A DNA stretch of 33,872 nt from Clostridium sp. CAG:575 (GCA_000435535.1 FR884534.1:1-33872); one strand, 5' to 3'. Positions 16,052 through 26,388 are shown, counted from the stretch's first letter. Notes: a model not told the origin generated them from the letters alone. Numbers and translations: made by a program.

Positions 16052-16825
16052 TTAAACTCCCATTATATTATATCCACTGTCAGCATATATTACTTGACCA
16101 GTTATTGCTTCAGACATATCACTTAATAGAAATGTAGCTACATTTCCAACCTGTGTTGTTGTTACATTTCTATGTAATGGTGACTTTTCTTCTACAACTG
16201 TTAGAATTGAAGAAAAATCTTTTATACCTTTTGCTGATAATGTTTTTATTGGTCCCGCAGATATTGCATTTACTCTTTTTCCTTCTTTTCCTAGATTTTC
16301 TGCTAGATATCTTACACTTGATTCTAATGCTGCTTTTGCAATTCCCATTATATTATAACCTTCTAGCACTTTAGTTGAACCATGATATGTTAGTGTAACT
16401 AAATTTGCATTTTCTTTTAATAAATCTAATTCTTTTGCAATTCTTGCTGCTAAAACAAATGAATATGCGCTTACTTCTATAGCATGCAAATATCCTTCTT
16501 TACTTGTAAAAATAAAATCATTGTGTAAATCTTCTGTGTTCGCATGTGCTATTGCATGCACTATTCCATCTATTTTTCCATTTTCTTCTTTTATCTTTTT
16601 AAAAGTATCTCTTACCAATTCATCCTCTGATGCTCCATTTAGTACATATGCTTTACTTCCTTTAAACTCAGAAATCAATTCTTCTATTTTACTCTTATTA
16701 TCTTCTCCCATATATGTAAAAATTAATTGTGCACCATTTTCATATGCTGATTTGGCTATTCCAAATGCAATACTCCATTTGTTTCTTATTCCCATTATTA
16801 ATATTTTTTTATCTTTTAATAACAT
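16052..16825 (-). CDS. fabI: Enoyl-ACP reductase (FabI type)
   Basis: It carries out the last reduction of each elongation cycle with NADH or NADPH. It is an SDR-fold protein, with the FabI-specific Tyr147-x9-Tyr157-x6-Lys164 pattern in TYHGSTKVLEGYNIMGIAK. GIRNKWSIAFGIAK near the N-terminus is the FabI-type cofactor loop, and the C-terminus is VIYADSGYNIMG. At 257 residues it matches FabI and not the FMN enzyme FabK that many Clostridia use. GGAGG lies 7 bases before the ATG. It overlaps the end of accA by 17 bases and is the last gene of the operon. FabI is the family targeted by triclosan. Confidence 0.94.
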   Translation of the reverse strand: MLLKDKKILIMGIRNKWSIAFGIAKSAYENGAQLIFTYMGEDNKSKIEELISEFKGSKAYVLNGASEDELVRDTFKKIKEENGKIDGIVHAIAHANTEDLHNDFIFTSKEGYLHAIEVSAYSFVLAARIAKELDLLKENANLVTLTYHGSTKVLEGYNIMGIAKAALESSVRYLAENLGKEGKRVNAISAGPIKTLSAKGIKDFSSILTVVEEKSPLHRNVTTTQVGNVATFLLSDMSEAITGQVIYADSGYNIMGV

Positions 16826-17678
16826 TTTTTACCTCCTGATTTTTCTCTATAAAACCACTTATATTTCTAAATTTATTATATCTTTCTTCCCTAATGTCAT
16901 TTGGATTCATTTTTGACATTCGTAGAACTTCTTTTCTGATTTTGTTTTTTATATTATTTGTTATTTGTTTAAAATTTTCTTCTGTTATTTCAAGTGGTTC
17001 TTTTATAATTTCATCAATTACTTTTAAATCATATAAATCTTTTGCTGTTAGTTTCATCTTTTCCGCAGCTTCTTTGTATCTACTTGAATCTTTCCATAAG
17101 ATACTGCTATACCCCTCTGGTGATAATATTGAATATATTGCATTTTCCAGCATATATACTTTATTAGCTACTCCTATTGCTAATGCTCCACCTGATGAAC
17201 CTTCTCCAATTATAATTGATATTACTGGCACTTTCAAGTTTGCCATTTGAAACATTGACTTTGCTATTGCTTCTCCCTGTCCTTTTTCTTCTGCTTCAAC
17301 CCCTGGATATGCTCCTTTTGTGTCTATAAAAGTTATTACCGGTCTATTAAATTTTTCGGCTTGTTTCATAAATCTTATTGCTTTTCTATAACTTTCTGGA
17401 TTTGGCATTCCAAAATTTCTTTCTATGTTTTCTTTTGTTGTTCTTCCTTTTTGTTCTGCAATTATCGTAAAATTTTGCTCTCCTATTTTTCCTAATCCAC
17501 AAATTATAGCTTTGTCATCTTTAGAAATTCTATCTCCATGTAATTCTATAAATTCTTCAAATATGTTTTCTATATAATCAATTGATGTTTTTCTTTTTGG
17601 ATTTCTTGCTATTTCTACTCTTTCCCAAGCTGACAATTCTTTTATCTTTTTATTTTCAGAATTTTCTTTATATTTCAT
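16809..17678 (-). CDS. accA: Acetyl-CoA carboxylase carboxyltransferase subunit alpha
   Basis: With AccD it forms the carboxyltransferase that moves CO2 from carboxybiotin on AccB to acetyl-CoA, making malonyl-CoA. Signatures are SAWERVEIARNPKRKTSIDYI, ELHGDR, IDTKGAYPG, IIGEGSSGGALAIG and SILSPEGYSSILWKD. At 289 residues it is a little shorter than the E. coli protein (about 319), with both ends trimmed. GGAAGGAAAG precedes the ATG. It follows accD by 67 bases, and its end overlaps fabI. Confidence 0.95.
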   Translation of the reverse strand: MKYKENSENKKIKELSAWERVEIARNPKRKTSIDYIENIFEEFIELHGDRISKDDKAIICGLGKIGEQNFTIIAEQKGRTTKENIERNFGMPNPESYRKAIRFMKQAEKFNRPVITFIDTKGAYPGVEAEEKGQGEAIAKSMFQMANLKVPVISIIIGEGSSGGALAIGVANKVYMLENAIYSILSPEGYSSILWKDSSRYKEAAEKMKLTAKDLYDLKVIDEIIKEPLEITEENFKQITNNIKNKIRKEVLRMSKMNPNDIREERYNKFRNISGFIEKNQEVKNVIKR

Positions 17679-17745
17679 TTTTATTATCTTTCCTTCCTAA
17701 AATTTGACATAGCCAAAATTGTAATTATTTTTCAATCATTTAACC

Positions 17746-18585
17746 TCATTGATGATACTTTAGTAGTCTATAAATGGTCTCTTTCATATCTTCTCTTTTA
17801 ACAATTTTGTCAATAAATCCATGTTCTAGTAAAAACTCTGCTGTTTGGAATTCTTCTGGTAATTTTTCTCCAATTGTTTGCTCAATTACTCTTTGTCCTG
17901 CAAATCCAATTTTCGCTCCTGGTTCTGCTAAAATGATATCTCCTAAACTTGCAAATGATGCTGTAACTCCCCCATATGTTGGGTCTGTTAGTACAGATAT
18001 GTATAATAATCCAGCTTCATTTAGTTTTGTTAATGCTGCAGTTGTTTTTGCCATTTGCATTAATGCAATTATTCCTTCTTGCATTCTTGCACCACCTGAA
18101 ACAGAAAATATTATTAGTGGTAATTTTAACTTAATTGCTTGTTCAATACTATATGTGATTTTTTCTCCGACTACTGCACCCATACTACCCATTAAAAATC
18201 CGCTATCCATTATACAAATTACCACATCTTCTCCATTTATCTTTCCAGTACCACATGCAATAGCTTCTTCTAAACCTGTTTTTTCTCTTAAGATTTTTAT
18301 TTTTTTTGGATAGTCTTCTAAGTTAAGTGGATTGCTGGTTTCTATGTTTAATTCAAACCTTTTGTATGTTCCTTCATCTATAATTGTCTCAAGCCTTCTT
18401 CCTATATGTATTCTAAAATAATGTCCACAATTAGGACAAATACTTAAATTTTCTCTAACCGTCTCTTTATACAATATTTCTTTACAATTATCACATTTTA
18501 CCCATTTTCCAATTGGGATGTCTATATTTGTTTTTTTGTTTTTAATGTTATTATTTTCTCTCTTTTTTATTTGGTCGACAATCAT
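17746..18585 (-). CDS. accD: Acetyl-CoA carboxylase carboxyltransferase subunit beta
   Basis: The zinc-binding partner of AccA. The N-terminal zinc ribbon is seen as CDNC (Cys31, Cys34) and CPNCG (Cys50, Cys53). The crotonase-like core has [13 protein letters not shown] and [14 protein letters not shown], as expected for the CoA-carboxyltransferase fold. It has 279 residues, normal for the family. Its ATG overlaps the accC stop as ATGA, so translation is coupled. Confidence 0.96.
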   Translation of the reverse strand: MIVDQIKKRENNNIKNKKTNIDIPIGKWVKCDNCKEILYKETVRENLSICPNCGHYFRIHIGRRLETIIDEGTYKRFELNIETSNPLNLEDYPKKIKILREKTGLEEAIACGTGKINGEDVVICIMDSGFLMGSMGAVVGEKITYSIEQAIKLKLPLIIFSVSGGARMQEGIIALMQMAKTTAALTKLNEAGLLYISVLTDPTYGGVTASFASLGDIILAEPGAKIGFAGQRVIEQTIGEKLPEEFQTAEFLLEHGFIDKIVKREDMKETIYRLLKYHQ

Positions 18586-19925
18586 TTATTTAACATCTCC
18601 TTCTCAATAAAAGATGTATCAAAATTTCCTCTTATAAAGTTTGGATTCTTTATTATTTCAAAAAGGAAATCTCTATTTGTGTTAATTCCATCTATAACTA
18701 GTTCTTCTAATGCTCTCTTCATTTTGCTTATTGCCTCATTTCTATTTACTCCAAAAGTTATTATTTTTGCTATCATAGAATCATAATTTGGTGGAATTGT
18801 ATAACCATTATATATTGCAGTATCTATCCTAATTCCATTTCCCCCCGGCAGATTTATTTCATTTATCTTTCCAGGTGATGGCATAAAATTTTTGTTTGGA
18901 TTTTCTGCATTTATTCTGCATTCTATAGAATGACCTCTAAATTCTATTTCTTTTTGTTTAAATTTTAGTTTTTCACCTGCTGCAATTTTTATTTGTTCTT
19001 TTACCATGTCTATTCCTGTTCTCATTTCAGTTATTGGATGTTCTACTTGGATTCTTGTATTCATTTCCATAAAATAAAAGTTTTTGTCACTATCAACTAA
19101 AAATTCGACTGTTCCTAAGCTGGTATATCCTGCTGCTTTTGCTGCTTTTATTGCTACATTTCCCATTTTATTTCTTAGTTTTTCATCAATTATCGTTGAT
19201 GGTGTTTCTTCAACTATTTTTTGATGATTTCTTTGTATTGAACAGTCTCTTTCTCCTAGATGAACTATATTTCCATATTCGTCTGCCATTATTTGTATTT
19301 CCACATGGCGTGGTTCTTTTATATATTTTTCTATATATATTTCATCATCATTAAAAGAATTTTTGGCTTCTTGTTTTACAACATTATAATTTGTTTCTAA
19401 TTCTTCAAATGAATTTACTACTCTAATTCCTTTTCCACCGCCACCAGCTGCTGCTTTTAATAAAACTGGATATCCTATTTTTTCACACACTAAAATTGCT
19501 TGTTTTAAATCTTTAATGCTCCCATCAGATCCTGGAATAACTGGAACTCCTTCTTTTTTCATCATTTCTTTTGCTTTTGACTTATTTCCTAATAAATCTA
19601 TAACATTTGATTTAGGTCCTATGAATTTTATATTTGATTCTTCACATATTTTGGCAAATTGAGCATTTTCTGAAAGAAAACCAAATCCTGGATGAATACT
19701 ATCTGCCTTTGTAATCATTGCTGCTTCTATGATGTTTTTTACATTTAAATAACTTTTCATAGAATTTGCAGGTCCTATACAAATCGCTTCATCTGCTAGT
19801 CTTGTATGTAGAGCATCTTTGTCTATTTCTGAATATACTGCTACTGTTTTTATATTCATTTCTTTACATGCCCTAATTATTCTAACTGCTATTTCTCCAC
19901 GATTTGCTATTAATATTTTGTTCAT
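18582..19925 (-). CDS. accC: Biotin carboxylase subunit of acetyl-CoA carboxylase
   Basis: It carboxylates the biotin on AccB using ATP and bicarbonate. The ATP-grasp pattern is clear: N-terminal [17 protein letters not shown], the Gly-rich loop [26 protein letters not shown], and the active-site [13 protein letters not shown]. At 447 residues the length is standard. AAGGAG lies about 11 bases before the ATG. It sits between fabZ and accD and shares a 4-base overlap with the latter. Confidence 0.97.
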   Translation of the reverse strand: MNKILIANRGEIAVRIIRACKEMNIKTVAVYSEIDKDALHTRLADEAICIGPANSMKSYLNVKNIIEAAMITKADSIHPGFGFLSENAQFAKICEESNIKFIGPKSNVIDLLGNKSKAKEMMKKEGVPVIPGSDGSIKDLKQAILVCEKIGYPVLLKAAAGGGGKGIRVVNSFEELETNYNVVKQEAKNSFNDDEIYIEKYIKEPRHVEIQIMADEYGNIVHLGERDCSIQRNHQKIVEETPSTIIDEKLRNKMGNVAIKAAKAAGYTSLGTVEFLVDSDKNFYFMEMNTRIQVEHPITEMRTGIDMVKEQIKIAAGEKLKFKQKEIEFRGHSIECRINAENPNKNFMPSPGKINEINLPGGNGIRIDTAIYNGYTIPPNYDSMIAKIITFGVNRNEAISKMKRALEELVIDGINTNRDFLFEIIKNPNFIRGNFDTSFIEKEMLNK

Positions 19926-19987
19926 TTACTATATTTCTCCTTTTCCAAAGCATTAGCCTATTTTTATAAAATTTAATGTATAATTTT

Positions 19988-20416
19988 TTAATTTTCTACT
20001 ACCGCAAAAGTAAATTCTCCTTTTGCAACCAAATTTCCATTAACTGTTGCAATTCCTTCTCCTACTCCAATAGGACCTTTTCTTTTTATTATATTTACTT
20101 CCAGTTTTAACCTATCTCCTGGTACTACCATCTTTTTAAATTTCATTTTGTCTATTCCTGCAAATAATGCATTCTTTCCTTTGTTTTCTTCCATAGAAAG
20201 TATTGCAATTGCTCCAGCTTGTGCTAATGATTCTGCAATTAAAACTCCTGGCATTATTGGCTTTCCTGGAAAATGCCCTTTAAAGTACCATTCATTTATA
20301 TCTACATTTTTGTAGGCTATTGCTTTTTCTCCTGGTGTGTATTCTTCTACTTCATCTATCATTAAAAATGGTTCTCTTTGTGGAATTATTTCTTTAATCT
20401 CTTTTTTATTTAACAT
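19988..20416 (-). CDS. fabZ: 3-hydroxyacyl-ACP dehydratase FabZ
   Basis: It removes water from beta-hydroxyacyl-ACP in the elongation cycle. The hot-dog fold signature [20 protein letters not shown] carries the catalytic His48 and Glu62. The 142-residue length fits FabZ. TAGGAG precedes the ATG. It lies between accB and accC, the usual clostridial order, only 16 bases from accB. Confidence 0.96.
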   Translation of the reverse strand: MLNKKEIKEIIPQREPFLMIDEVEEYTPGEKAIAYKNVDINEWYFKGHFPGKPIMPGVLIAESLAQAGAIAILSMEENKGKNALFAGIDKMKFKKMVVPGDRLKLEVNIIKRKGPIGVGEGIATVNGNLVAKGEFTFAVVEN

Positions 20417-20432
20417 TTTTATCTCCTACTTT

Positions 20433-20891
20433 TTAACTTATTCTAAATAATGGTTTTCCATATTCAACTGCTTCGCCATCTTTTACTAAAATTTCTACTA
20501 TTTTTCCATCATATTCTGATTCTATTTCATTCATTAATTTCATTGCTTCAATTATGCACAAAGTATCTCCCTTTTTTACTTCTTTTCCAATTTCTACATA
20601 TGGTGCTGATGTTGGAGCTGGTTTTAAATAAAATGTTCCTACCATTGGAGCTTTTACAATCTTTCCTTCTATTTTAACATTCTGTTCTTGATTTGTTTGT
20701 GTATTTATGTTTTCTTTTTGTAGTAAATTAGCATTTTCTACTTTTAAATTTTCTACTTCTCCTGATATGATTATTTTTTCTGCTTCTTTTTTCATTCTTA
20801 TTTTTGTACCATCTGGAAAATCTATATCAATTGCTGAAAGTTTTGAATTTCCAACGTCTTCCATTAGTTGTTTTATTTTTTCGTATTCCAT
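20433..20891 (-). CDS. accB: Biotin carboxyl carrier protein
   Basis: It carries the biotin moved between AccC and AccA/AccD. The C-terminal biotinyl domain shows IIEAMKLMNEIE, and biotin attaches to Lys118. An N-terminal segment (MEYEKIKQLMEDVGNSKLS) and a Gln/Asn-rich linker (about 57-72) precede it. APMVGTFYLKPAPTSAPYV is the usual start of the domain. It has 152 residues and begins 3 bases after fabF. BirA in the same operon is the likely modifying enzyme. Confidence 0.96.
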   Translation of the reverse strand: MEYEKIKQLMEDVGNSKLSAIDIDFPDGTKIRMKKEAEKIIISGEVENLKVENANLLQKENINTQTNQEQNVKIEGKIVKAPMVGTFYLKPAPTSAPYVEIGKEVKKGDTLCIIEAMKLMNEIESEYDGKIVEILVKDGEAVEYGKPLFRIS

Positions 20892-20894
20892 TTT

Positions 20895-22139
20895 TTAATC
20901 ACATTCCTTCCACCTTTTTATTATGATACTACTATTGTGTCCACCAAATCCCAAAGAATTTGACATGACTACATTTAATTCTGCTTTTTCTGGTTCATTT
21001 ACAACTAAATTCAAATCACATTCTTCGTCTTTTTCTTTATAATTTATTGTTGGTGGTACTAATTGTTCTTCTAGTGCCTCAACACATATTATTGCCTCAA
21101 CACTTCCTGCTGCACCAAGTAAATGCCCCATATTTCCTTTTGTTGAACTGACTTTTACTGTTTTTGCTGAATTACCAAATGCCTTTTTAATTGCCATAGT
21201 TTCTGTTGAATCATTTAGATGTGTTGATGTTCCATGTGCATTTATGTAATCTATTTTTTCTGGAGTTATATTTGCATTTTGCATTGCTCTAACCATTGCA
21301 TTTGCTCCACCTTCTCCATCTGGGCAAGGAGATGTTATATGGTATGCATCTGTTGTTGCTCCAAAACCAATTATTTCTCCATAAATTTTTGCCTTTCTTT
21401 TAATTGCATGTTCAAGTTCTTCAATAACCAGTATTCCTGCACCTTCTGCCATAACAAATCCATTTCTTTCTTTATCAAATGGTATGCTTGCTCTATTTTT
21501 ATCTGTACTGCCTGATAATGCTTTCATGTTTTCAAATCCTGCTATTCCAACTTCACATATTGCTGCTTCTGTTCCTCCTGCAATTATTACATCTTCTTCT
21601 CCCAACTTTATTGTTTTATATGCTTCTCCAATTGCATGTGTAGATGATGCACATGCTGTTACAACTCCCATAGATTCTCCTTTAAATCCAAATTCTATTG
21701 CTACATTTCCTGCTGGCATATTTGCAATTGACATTGGAATAAACATTGGAGATATTCTTTTATTTCCTTTTTCAAAATCAATTTTGCATTGTTCTTCTAT
21801 AGTTTTTAGTCCTGCTATCCCTGAGCTTACAAAAATACCTACTCTATTAAAGTCTGTATTTTCTGTTGTTATTCCGCTTGATACTACTGCTTCTCTTGCT
21901 GCTATAATTGCCAATTGAGATGATTTATCCAATCTTTTTGCTTGCTTTTGATCAAAATAATCAAGTGGATTATAACCTTTTATTTCTGCATCTAATTTAG
22001 TTTTAAAATTCGTTGTGTCAAATATTGTTATTTCATCTATTCCACACCTTTTATTTTTTATACCTTCCCATGTCTGTTTCACATTATTCCCTATTGGAGT
22101 TATTGCTCCCATTCCTGTAATTACTACTCTTCTATTCAT
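20895..22139 (-). CDS. fabF: Beta-ketoacyl-ACP synthase II
   Basis: It condenses malonyl-ACP with acyl-ACP to extend the chain. The Cys-His-His triad is complete: Cys163 in VVTACASSTHA, His302 in NAHGTSTHLND and His339 in KGNMGHLLGAAG. Its 414 residues fit FabF. AGAAAGG precedes the ATG by 10 bases. No fabH is in the window, so the initiating condensation is done by a gene elsewhere. Confidence 0.97.
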   Translation of the reverse strand: MNRRVVITGMGAITPIGNNVKQTWEGIKNKRCGIDEITIFDTTNFKTKLDAEIKGYNPLDYFDQKQAKRLDKSSQLAIIAAREAVVSSGITTENTDFNRVGIFVSSGIAGLKTIEEQCKIDFEKGNKRISPMFIPMSIANMPAGNVAIEFGFKGESMGVVTACASSTHAIGEAYKTIKLGEEDVIIAGGTEAAICEVGIAGFENMKALSGSTDKNRASIPFDKERNGFVMAEGAGILVIEELEHAIKRKAKIYGEIIGFGATTDAYHITSPCPDGEGGANAMVRAMQNANITPEKIDYINAHGTSTHLNDSTETMAIKKAFGNSAKTVKVSSTKGNMGHLLGAAGSVEAIICVEALEEQLVPPTINYKEKDEECDLNLVVNEPEKAELNVVMSNSLGFGGHNSSIIIKRWKECD

Positions 22140-22193
22140 TTTTATTTTACCTTTCTTAAATTTTGGTTAATTAAGTTGGAAAAGAATTAAATT

Positions 22194-22925
22194 TTAGTAC
22201 ATTCCACCATCAACCTGAATAACCTGACCCGTAATATATGAACTATCTTCCGATGTCAAAAATTTGACAACATTTGCAACATCTTCTACTGTCCCCATTC
22301 TTTTAAGTGGAATTTTTTTACTAATTTCTTCTTTTACCTCATCTTTTAAAATATCTGTCATTTGTGTTTCTATAAATCCTGGTGCTACTGCATTTACAAG
22401 TATATTTCTGCTTCCAACCTCTTTTGCAAGACTTTTTGTAAATCCTATTATCCCAGCTTTTGATGCAGAATAATTTGTCTGTCCAGCATTGCCACTTATT
22501 CCAACTACAGAAGAAATATTTATAATTCTTCCTTTTCTTTGTTTTATCATGTATGGAATTACATTTTTTGTAATATTAAATGTTCCAATAAGATTAACAT
22601 CAATTACATCTTCAAATTCTTCTTTTTTCATTCTAACAAGTAATGTATCTTTTGTTATTCCAGCATTATTTACTAAAACATCAATTTTACCATATTCTTT
22701 TATAATGTCATTTACCATTTGTTGTGTAGAATCAATGTCCGTTACATCTCCTTTTACTGCTAAAAATTTGGCATTTGTTTTTTCTATTTCATTTTTGATG
22801 TTTTCTAAATCATCATTCTCTTTTCTATAATTTATCGCAATATCATATCCATCCTTGGCTAGTGTTATTGCAATTTTTTTTCCTATTCCTCTAGTTCCAC
22901 CTGTTATAAATGCTACTTTACTCAT
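22194..22925 (-). CDS. fabG: 3-oxoacyl-ACP reductase
   Basis: It reduces beta-ketoacyl-ACP with NADPH. A short-chain dehydrogenase with the cofactor motif TGGTRGIG near the N-terminus, NNAGIT, and the triad Ser139, Tyr152, Lys156 in NISSVVG and YSASK. 243 residues, ending in QVDGGMY. AAGGAG precedes the ATG. It lies in the usual order fabD-fabG-fabF. Confidence 0.96.
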   Translation of the reverse strand: MSKVAFITGGTRGIGKKIAITLAKDGYDIAINYRKENDDLENIKNEIEKTNAKFLAVKGDVTDIDSTQQMVNDIIKEYGKIDVLVNNAGITKDTLLVRMKKEEFEDVIDVNLIGTFNITKNVIPYMIKQRKGRIINISSVVGISGNAGQTNYSASKAGIIGFTKSLAKEVGSRNILVNAVAPGFIETQMTDILKDEVKEEISKKIPLKRMGTVEDVANVVKFLTSEDSSYITGQVIQVDGGMY

Positions 22926-22985
22926 TTAATTTTGCTCCTTTTTTGTAGATTATGATTATTTTATTAACAGAAAAATATCTATAAT

Positions 22986-23936
22986 TTAGTTAAGATTTGA
23001 TAGTTCTGTTAATTCTTCAATTACTTTTTCTAACTCGTTACAATTGCTTATATTCATTATTTTAACTGGACCTTCAAACTTCATTCTTTTTACAAAACTA
23101 CTCAAAGTTTTTCCTGGTCCAATTTCTATAAATGTGTTTATTCCGTTGTTATACATTGTCTGCAAGCATTTTGTAAATCTTACTGGGTTCATTATATGTT
23201 TTGATAAAATATCTACTATATTATCTGTTGCCTTGTACATTTCTCCATCTATATTTTTTACAACCTTGCTGTTTTGTTTATTTATATTTATTTGTTGTAG
23301 TTCTTCTTTCAATGCTTCTGAACATCTTTCTAATTTCGATGTATGGAATGGTCCTGATGTTTTTAATATACTTACTTTTTTAGCTCCCGCTTCTTTTGCA
23401 AGCTCTTCTGCTTTTAAAATTGCCTTCTCTTCTCCAGAAATAACAATTTGACCTATTGTATTGTAATTTGCTGGTACTACGAAACCACTTTTTACTTTTT
23501 TACATATATCTTCAACTTGCTCTTCATCTAACCCCATTATAGCTGCCATTTTCCAGTTTCCATTAGGTGTTAAATTCTGCATTATTTTTCCTCTTTTTTC
23601 TACTAATTTCACACCATCATCAAAACTAATAACTCCATCCTCAATTAATGCTGTGTATTCTCCAAGACTTAATCCTGTTGACATTTCTGCATTTATTCTA
23701 TTTTTCTTTAAAATTTCTAATATGGCTAAACTTTCTGTTAATATTGCAATTTGCGTATATTGAGTCTCATTTAATAATTCGTCTGGTCCTTCAAATGATA
23801 TTTTCTTTATATCAATTCCTGTAATTTCTTGAACTTTATCATAAATTTTTCTTACTTCTTCGTATTTTTCATATAAATCTTTTCCCATTCCAATTACTTG
23901 TGCTCCTTGACCTGGGAATAAAAATCCTATTTTCAT
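22986..23936 (-). CDS. fabD: Malonyl-CoA:ACP transacylase
   Basis: It loads malonyl groups onto acyl carrier protein. FPGQGAQ starts the protein, the nucleophile Ser90 is in GLSLGEY and the catalytic His198 is in GPFHTSKLE. Most FabD proteins have GHSxGE, so Leu89 replaces the His before the Ser; some Clostridia share this, as far as I recall. The length is 316 residues. GAGGAA precedes the ATG. ACP itself is not encoded in this window. Confidence 0.95.
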   Translation of the reverse strand: MKIGFLFPGQGAQVIGMGKDLYEKYEEVRKIYDKVQEITGIDIKKISFEGPDELLNETQYTQIAILTESLAILEILKKNRINAEMSTGLSLGEYTALIEDGVISFDDGVKLVEKRGKIMQNLTPNGNWKMAAIMGLDEEQVEDICKKVKSGFVVPANYNTIGQIVISGEEKAILKAEELAKEAGAKKVSILKTSGPFHTSKLERCSEALKEELQQININKQNSKVVKNIDGEMYKATDNIVDILSKHIMNPVRFTKCLQTMYNNGINTFIEIGPGKTLSSFVKRMKFEGPVKIMNISNCNELEKVIEELTELSNLN

Positions 23937-24009
23937 AATTTCCTCTTTTCTAATTTACAATTATATAAAAATATATAACTGATTAATATTTATTGAGTAG
24001 CTATTTAAT

Positions 24010-24585
24010 TTATATTTTATTGATTACTAATAACTTTTCAAATTCATTGCAAAAACTTGATATTATTTTCATTCTATCAACATTTATTCCAAATTCCTTT
24101 TTTATTGATGTTGCTATATTTTCTATGTCTTTTGTAAAGTTTGCTTTTTCCGTATTTATTCCAATTCCTATTACTAAAAGCTTTACTTTATCTGCATTTA
24201 CTTTACTTTCAGTTAATATGCCTCCTAGTTTTTTGTTGTTAAACATTATGTCATTTGGCTTTTTTATATCTAGTTGTATATTATATTTTTGTTTAAATAT
24301 TCTTACTAAGATTTCTGCAATTGCTATTGTTATTCCTTCTACATTTTTTATGTTACAATCTGTTTTTATATATAGTGAAAATGCTATATTTTCTGTTTCA
24401 TCTGTGTGCCATATTCTCCCATGTGTTCCTTTTCCTTTTGTTTGAATATCTGCCATTATTATTGTTCCATTTTTTATATTGTTATTTTTTATTCTCCTCC
24501 AAATTTCATCTTGTGTTGAGTCTATTTCTTTATAGTAAATAAATTCTTTTCCAAGATAATTTGTTTTTAAATTTTCTAATTGCAT
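24010..24585 (-). CDS. birA: Minimal biotin-protein ligase
   Basis: It activates biotin as biotinyl-AMP and attaches it to AccB Lys118. It lacks the N-terminal DNA-binding domain of class II BirA, so it should not repress biotin genes. At 191 residues the C-terminal cap is also very short. The biotin-binding loop reads TKGKGTHGRIW (about 49-59) instead of the usual GRGRxGR. The KWPND motif is KKPND (108-112), without the Trp, and GGILTES follows. The ATG at 24585 follows AGAGGT by 7 bases; the preceding TTG is less likely. It sits at the head of the acc/fab genes, which fits its substrate AccB. Confidence 0.9.
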   Translation of the reverse strand: MQLENLKTNYLGKEFIYYKEIDSTQDEIWRRIKNNNIKNGTIIMADIQTKGKGTHGRIWHTDETENIAFSLYIKTDCNIKNVEGITIAIAEILVRIFKQKYNIQLDIKKPNDIMFNNKKLGGILTESKVNADKVKLLVIGIGINTEKANFTKDIENIATSIKKEFGINVDRMKIISSFCNEFEKLLVINKI

Positions 24586-24666
24586 CAATTTTACCTCTTC
24601 TTTTTGTAACTAATTTGATTTTTTGCATTATAGAAAGTTTTCCATTTCTTGTTATTTTGTATTATT

Positions 24667-26388
24667 TTATCTTTGTAGTTCAGCATTAATTCTGTCCAAA
24701 TTTGCTTGCCTTTTTATTTTATTTGTTGTTGTTTTAATAAGTGGTTCTTCTGTTAAAATCATTCCTCTTATTGCTTTATATTTTGGTATTTGGGCATTTA
24801 TTTCTTTTATTTTTTCAAGTATAACTTTGTTAATATCTTCTATTTTTTCAACATTATAAACATTTTTTATAATTTCTTTATCATAAACAATTTGAACATT
24901 TATTTTTATATTTTCTTTATCATCAGTTTGTTGTTTTCCAAAAATAAAAGATTCTTGAACCCCTTCAATCTTATTTACTAAGTTTTCCATCTCTTCTGGA
25001 AAAATATTTTTACCATTTTTTAGAACTATAACACTTTTCTTTCTTCCACAAATAAATATATATCCTTCATCATCAATTTTAGCTAAGTCTCCTGTATGGA
25101 ACCATTCTCCGTCGAATGCTTCTTTTGTTGCTTTTACATCATTATAATATCCTAATGCTACATTTGGACCTTTTACAAGCAATTCTCCTATTCCTTCTTC
25201 ATTTACATCTATAAGTTTGACCTCATCACTTGGAACTGCCTTCCCTATAGAACCTAGTTTGTACTCTTTATTTGTTCCAACAGCTACGACTGGTGATGTT
25301 TCTGTTAATCCATATCCTTGAACAAGATTTATTCCTAATAATCTATATTTTTCTTCAATCTTACTGTCAAGTGATGCCGCTCCACTTATAAATAATTTAA
25401 TATTTCCACCAATTAAATTATGTATTTCTTTGAAGGCGTTTTTTCTTTCTTCCATTGATGAACTTTTTAGTTTTTCTTCTTTTTCTAGTATCTCTTTTAA
25501 TTTACCTTGCTTTTCTATTTGTTTTCTTATAATCCCAAATATTCTTTCATAAATTCCTGGAACACAAGCCATAACAGATACTTTGTATTCGTTTAAGTTT
25601 TCTACTACATGTCTTAATCCATCGCAAAATACAGTTTGAGCACCCTTATATAATGCAAGTAGGAATCCTACTGTACATTCAAAAACATGGTGTATTGGCA
25701 ATATAGAAAGTACTACATCATCTGAAGTTACATCTAATATACTTCCTATATCCATTAAATTTGAACAAATATTTTTATGCGAAAGTGCTACAACTTTTGA
25801 TGCTGATGTTGTTCCAGATGTAAATAGCATTATACTCATTTTCTCATTATCTATTTTAGCATTTATAAATTCTGTATTTCCTGATTCTATTAGTTCTTTC
25901 CCTCTTTTTATTAGTTCTTGCTGTGAATATATTCCATCTTCATTTTGATTTCTATCCATAGAAATTAAATGCTTTAATTTATTGTTTTCATTATATTTTA
26001 TCTTTATTAATTCTTCTTCATATTTACTTGAATAAAATATTGCTTCAACTTCTGACCTTTCTATTAATGTTTCCAATTCGTTTTCTGGTAATGCTTTATC
26101 AAGTGGAACTACTATTCCTGTTCCACAAACTATTGATAAATACGCAATTTCCCATTCATATCTGTTTTCCCCTATTACTGCTATTCTTTTATTTTGTAAT
26201 CCCATGTCAATTAGTGCTGTCCCTAGCGCATCTACCATATCTCTTACTTCTTTATGTGTTATTGTTCTATATGTGCCTTCTGTAATTTTTATTTTATATG
26301 CAATTTTGTCACTGTATTGATTTTTTGTTTTGTTTAGCATATCTTTTAAATCTGTTATTTCTATTGTCTTATATAATTTTTTACTCAA
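24667..26388 (-). CDS. AMP-binding acyl-CoA (or acyl-ACP) synthetase
   Basis: It activates a carboxylic acid, probably a fatty acid, as an acyl-adenylate and transfers it to a thiol. ANL-superfamily motifs appear in order: LFTSGTTSASKVV (P-loop), QGYGLTETSP, WFHTGDLAKIDDEGYI, GRKKSVIVLKNG, and the C-terminal Lys region TTTNKIKRQ. The 573 residues fit long-chain fatty-acid ligases. The start is a TTG with GGAAAGAG upstream, which is only moderately strong. Its place as first gene of the fatty-acid operon is unusual. It may recycle fatty acids released by the thioesterase at 31306, or take up outside fatty acids. Substrate and CoA versus ACP specificity are not visible. Confidence 0.88.
   Translation of the reverse strand: MSKKLYKTIEITDLKDMLNKTKNQYSDKIAYKIKITEGTYRTITHKEVRDMVDALGTALIDMGLQNKRIAVIGENRYEWEIAYLSIVCGTGIVVPLDKALPENELETLIERSEVEAIFYSSKYEEELIKIKYNENNKLKHLISMDRNQNEDGIYSQQELIKRGKELIESGNTEFINAKIDNEKMSIMLFTSGTTSASKVVALSHKNICSNLMDIGSILDVTSDDVVLSILPIHHVFECTVGFLLALYKGAQTVFCDGLRHVVENLNEYKVSVMACVPGIYERIFGIIRKQIEKQGKLKEILEKEEKLKSSSMEERKNAFKEIHNLIGGNIKLFISGAASLDSKIEEKYRLLGINLVQGYGLTETSPVVAVGTNKEYKLGSIGKAVPSDEVKLIDVNEEGIGELLVKGPNVALGYYNDVKATKEAFDGEWFHTGDLAKIDDEGYIFICGRKKSVIVLKNGKNIFPEEMENLVNKIEGVQESFIFGKQQTDDKENIKINVQIVYDKEIIKNVYNVEKIEDINKVILEKIKEINAQIPKYKAIRGMILTEEPLIKTTTNKIKRQANLDRINAELQR

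Noticed and set aside
17774..18313. Plus-strand open frame opposite accD
   Set aside because: No ribosome site, no domain pattern and fully inside a certain gene on the other strand.
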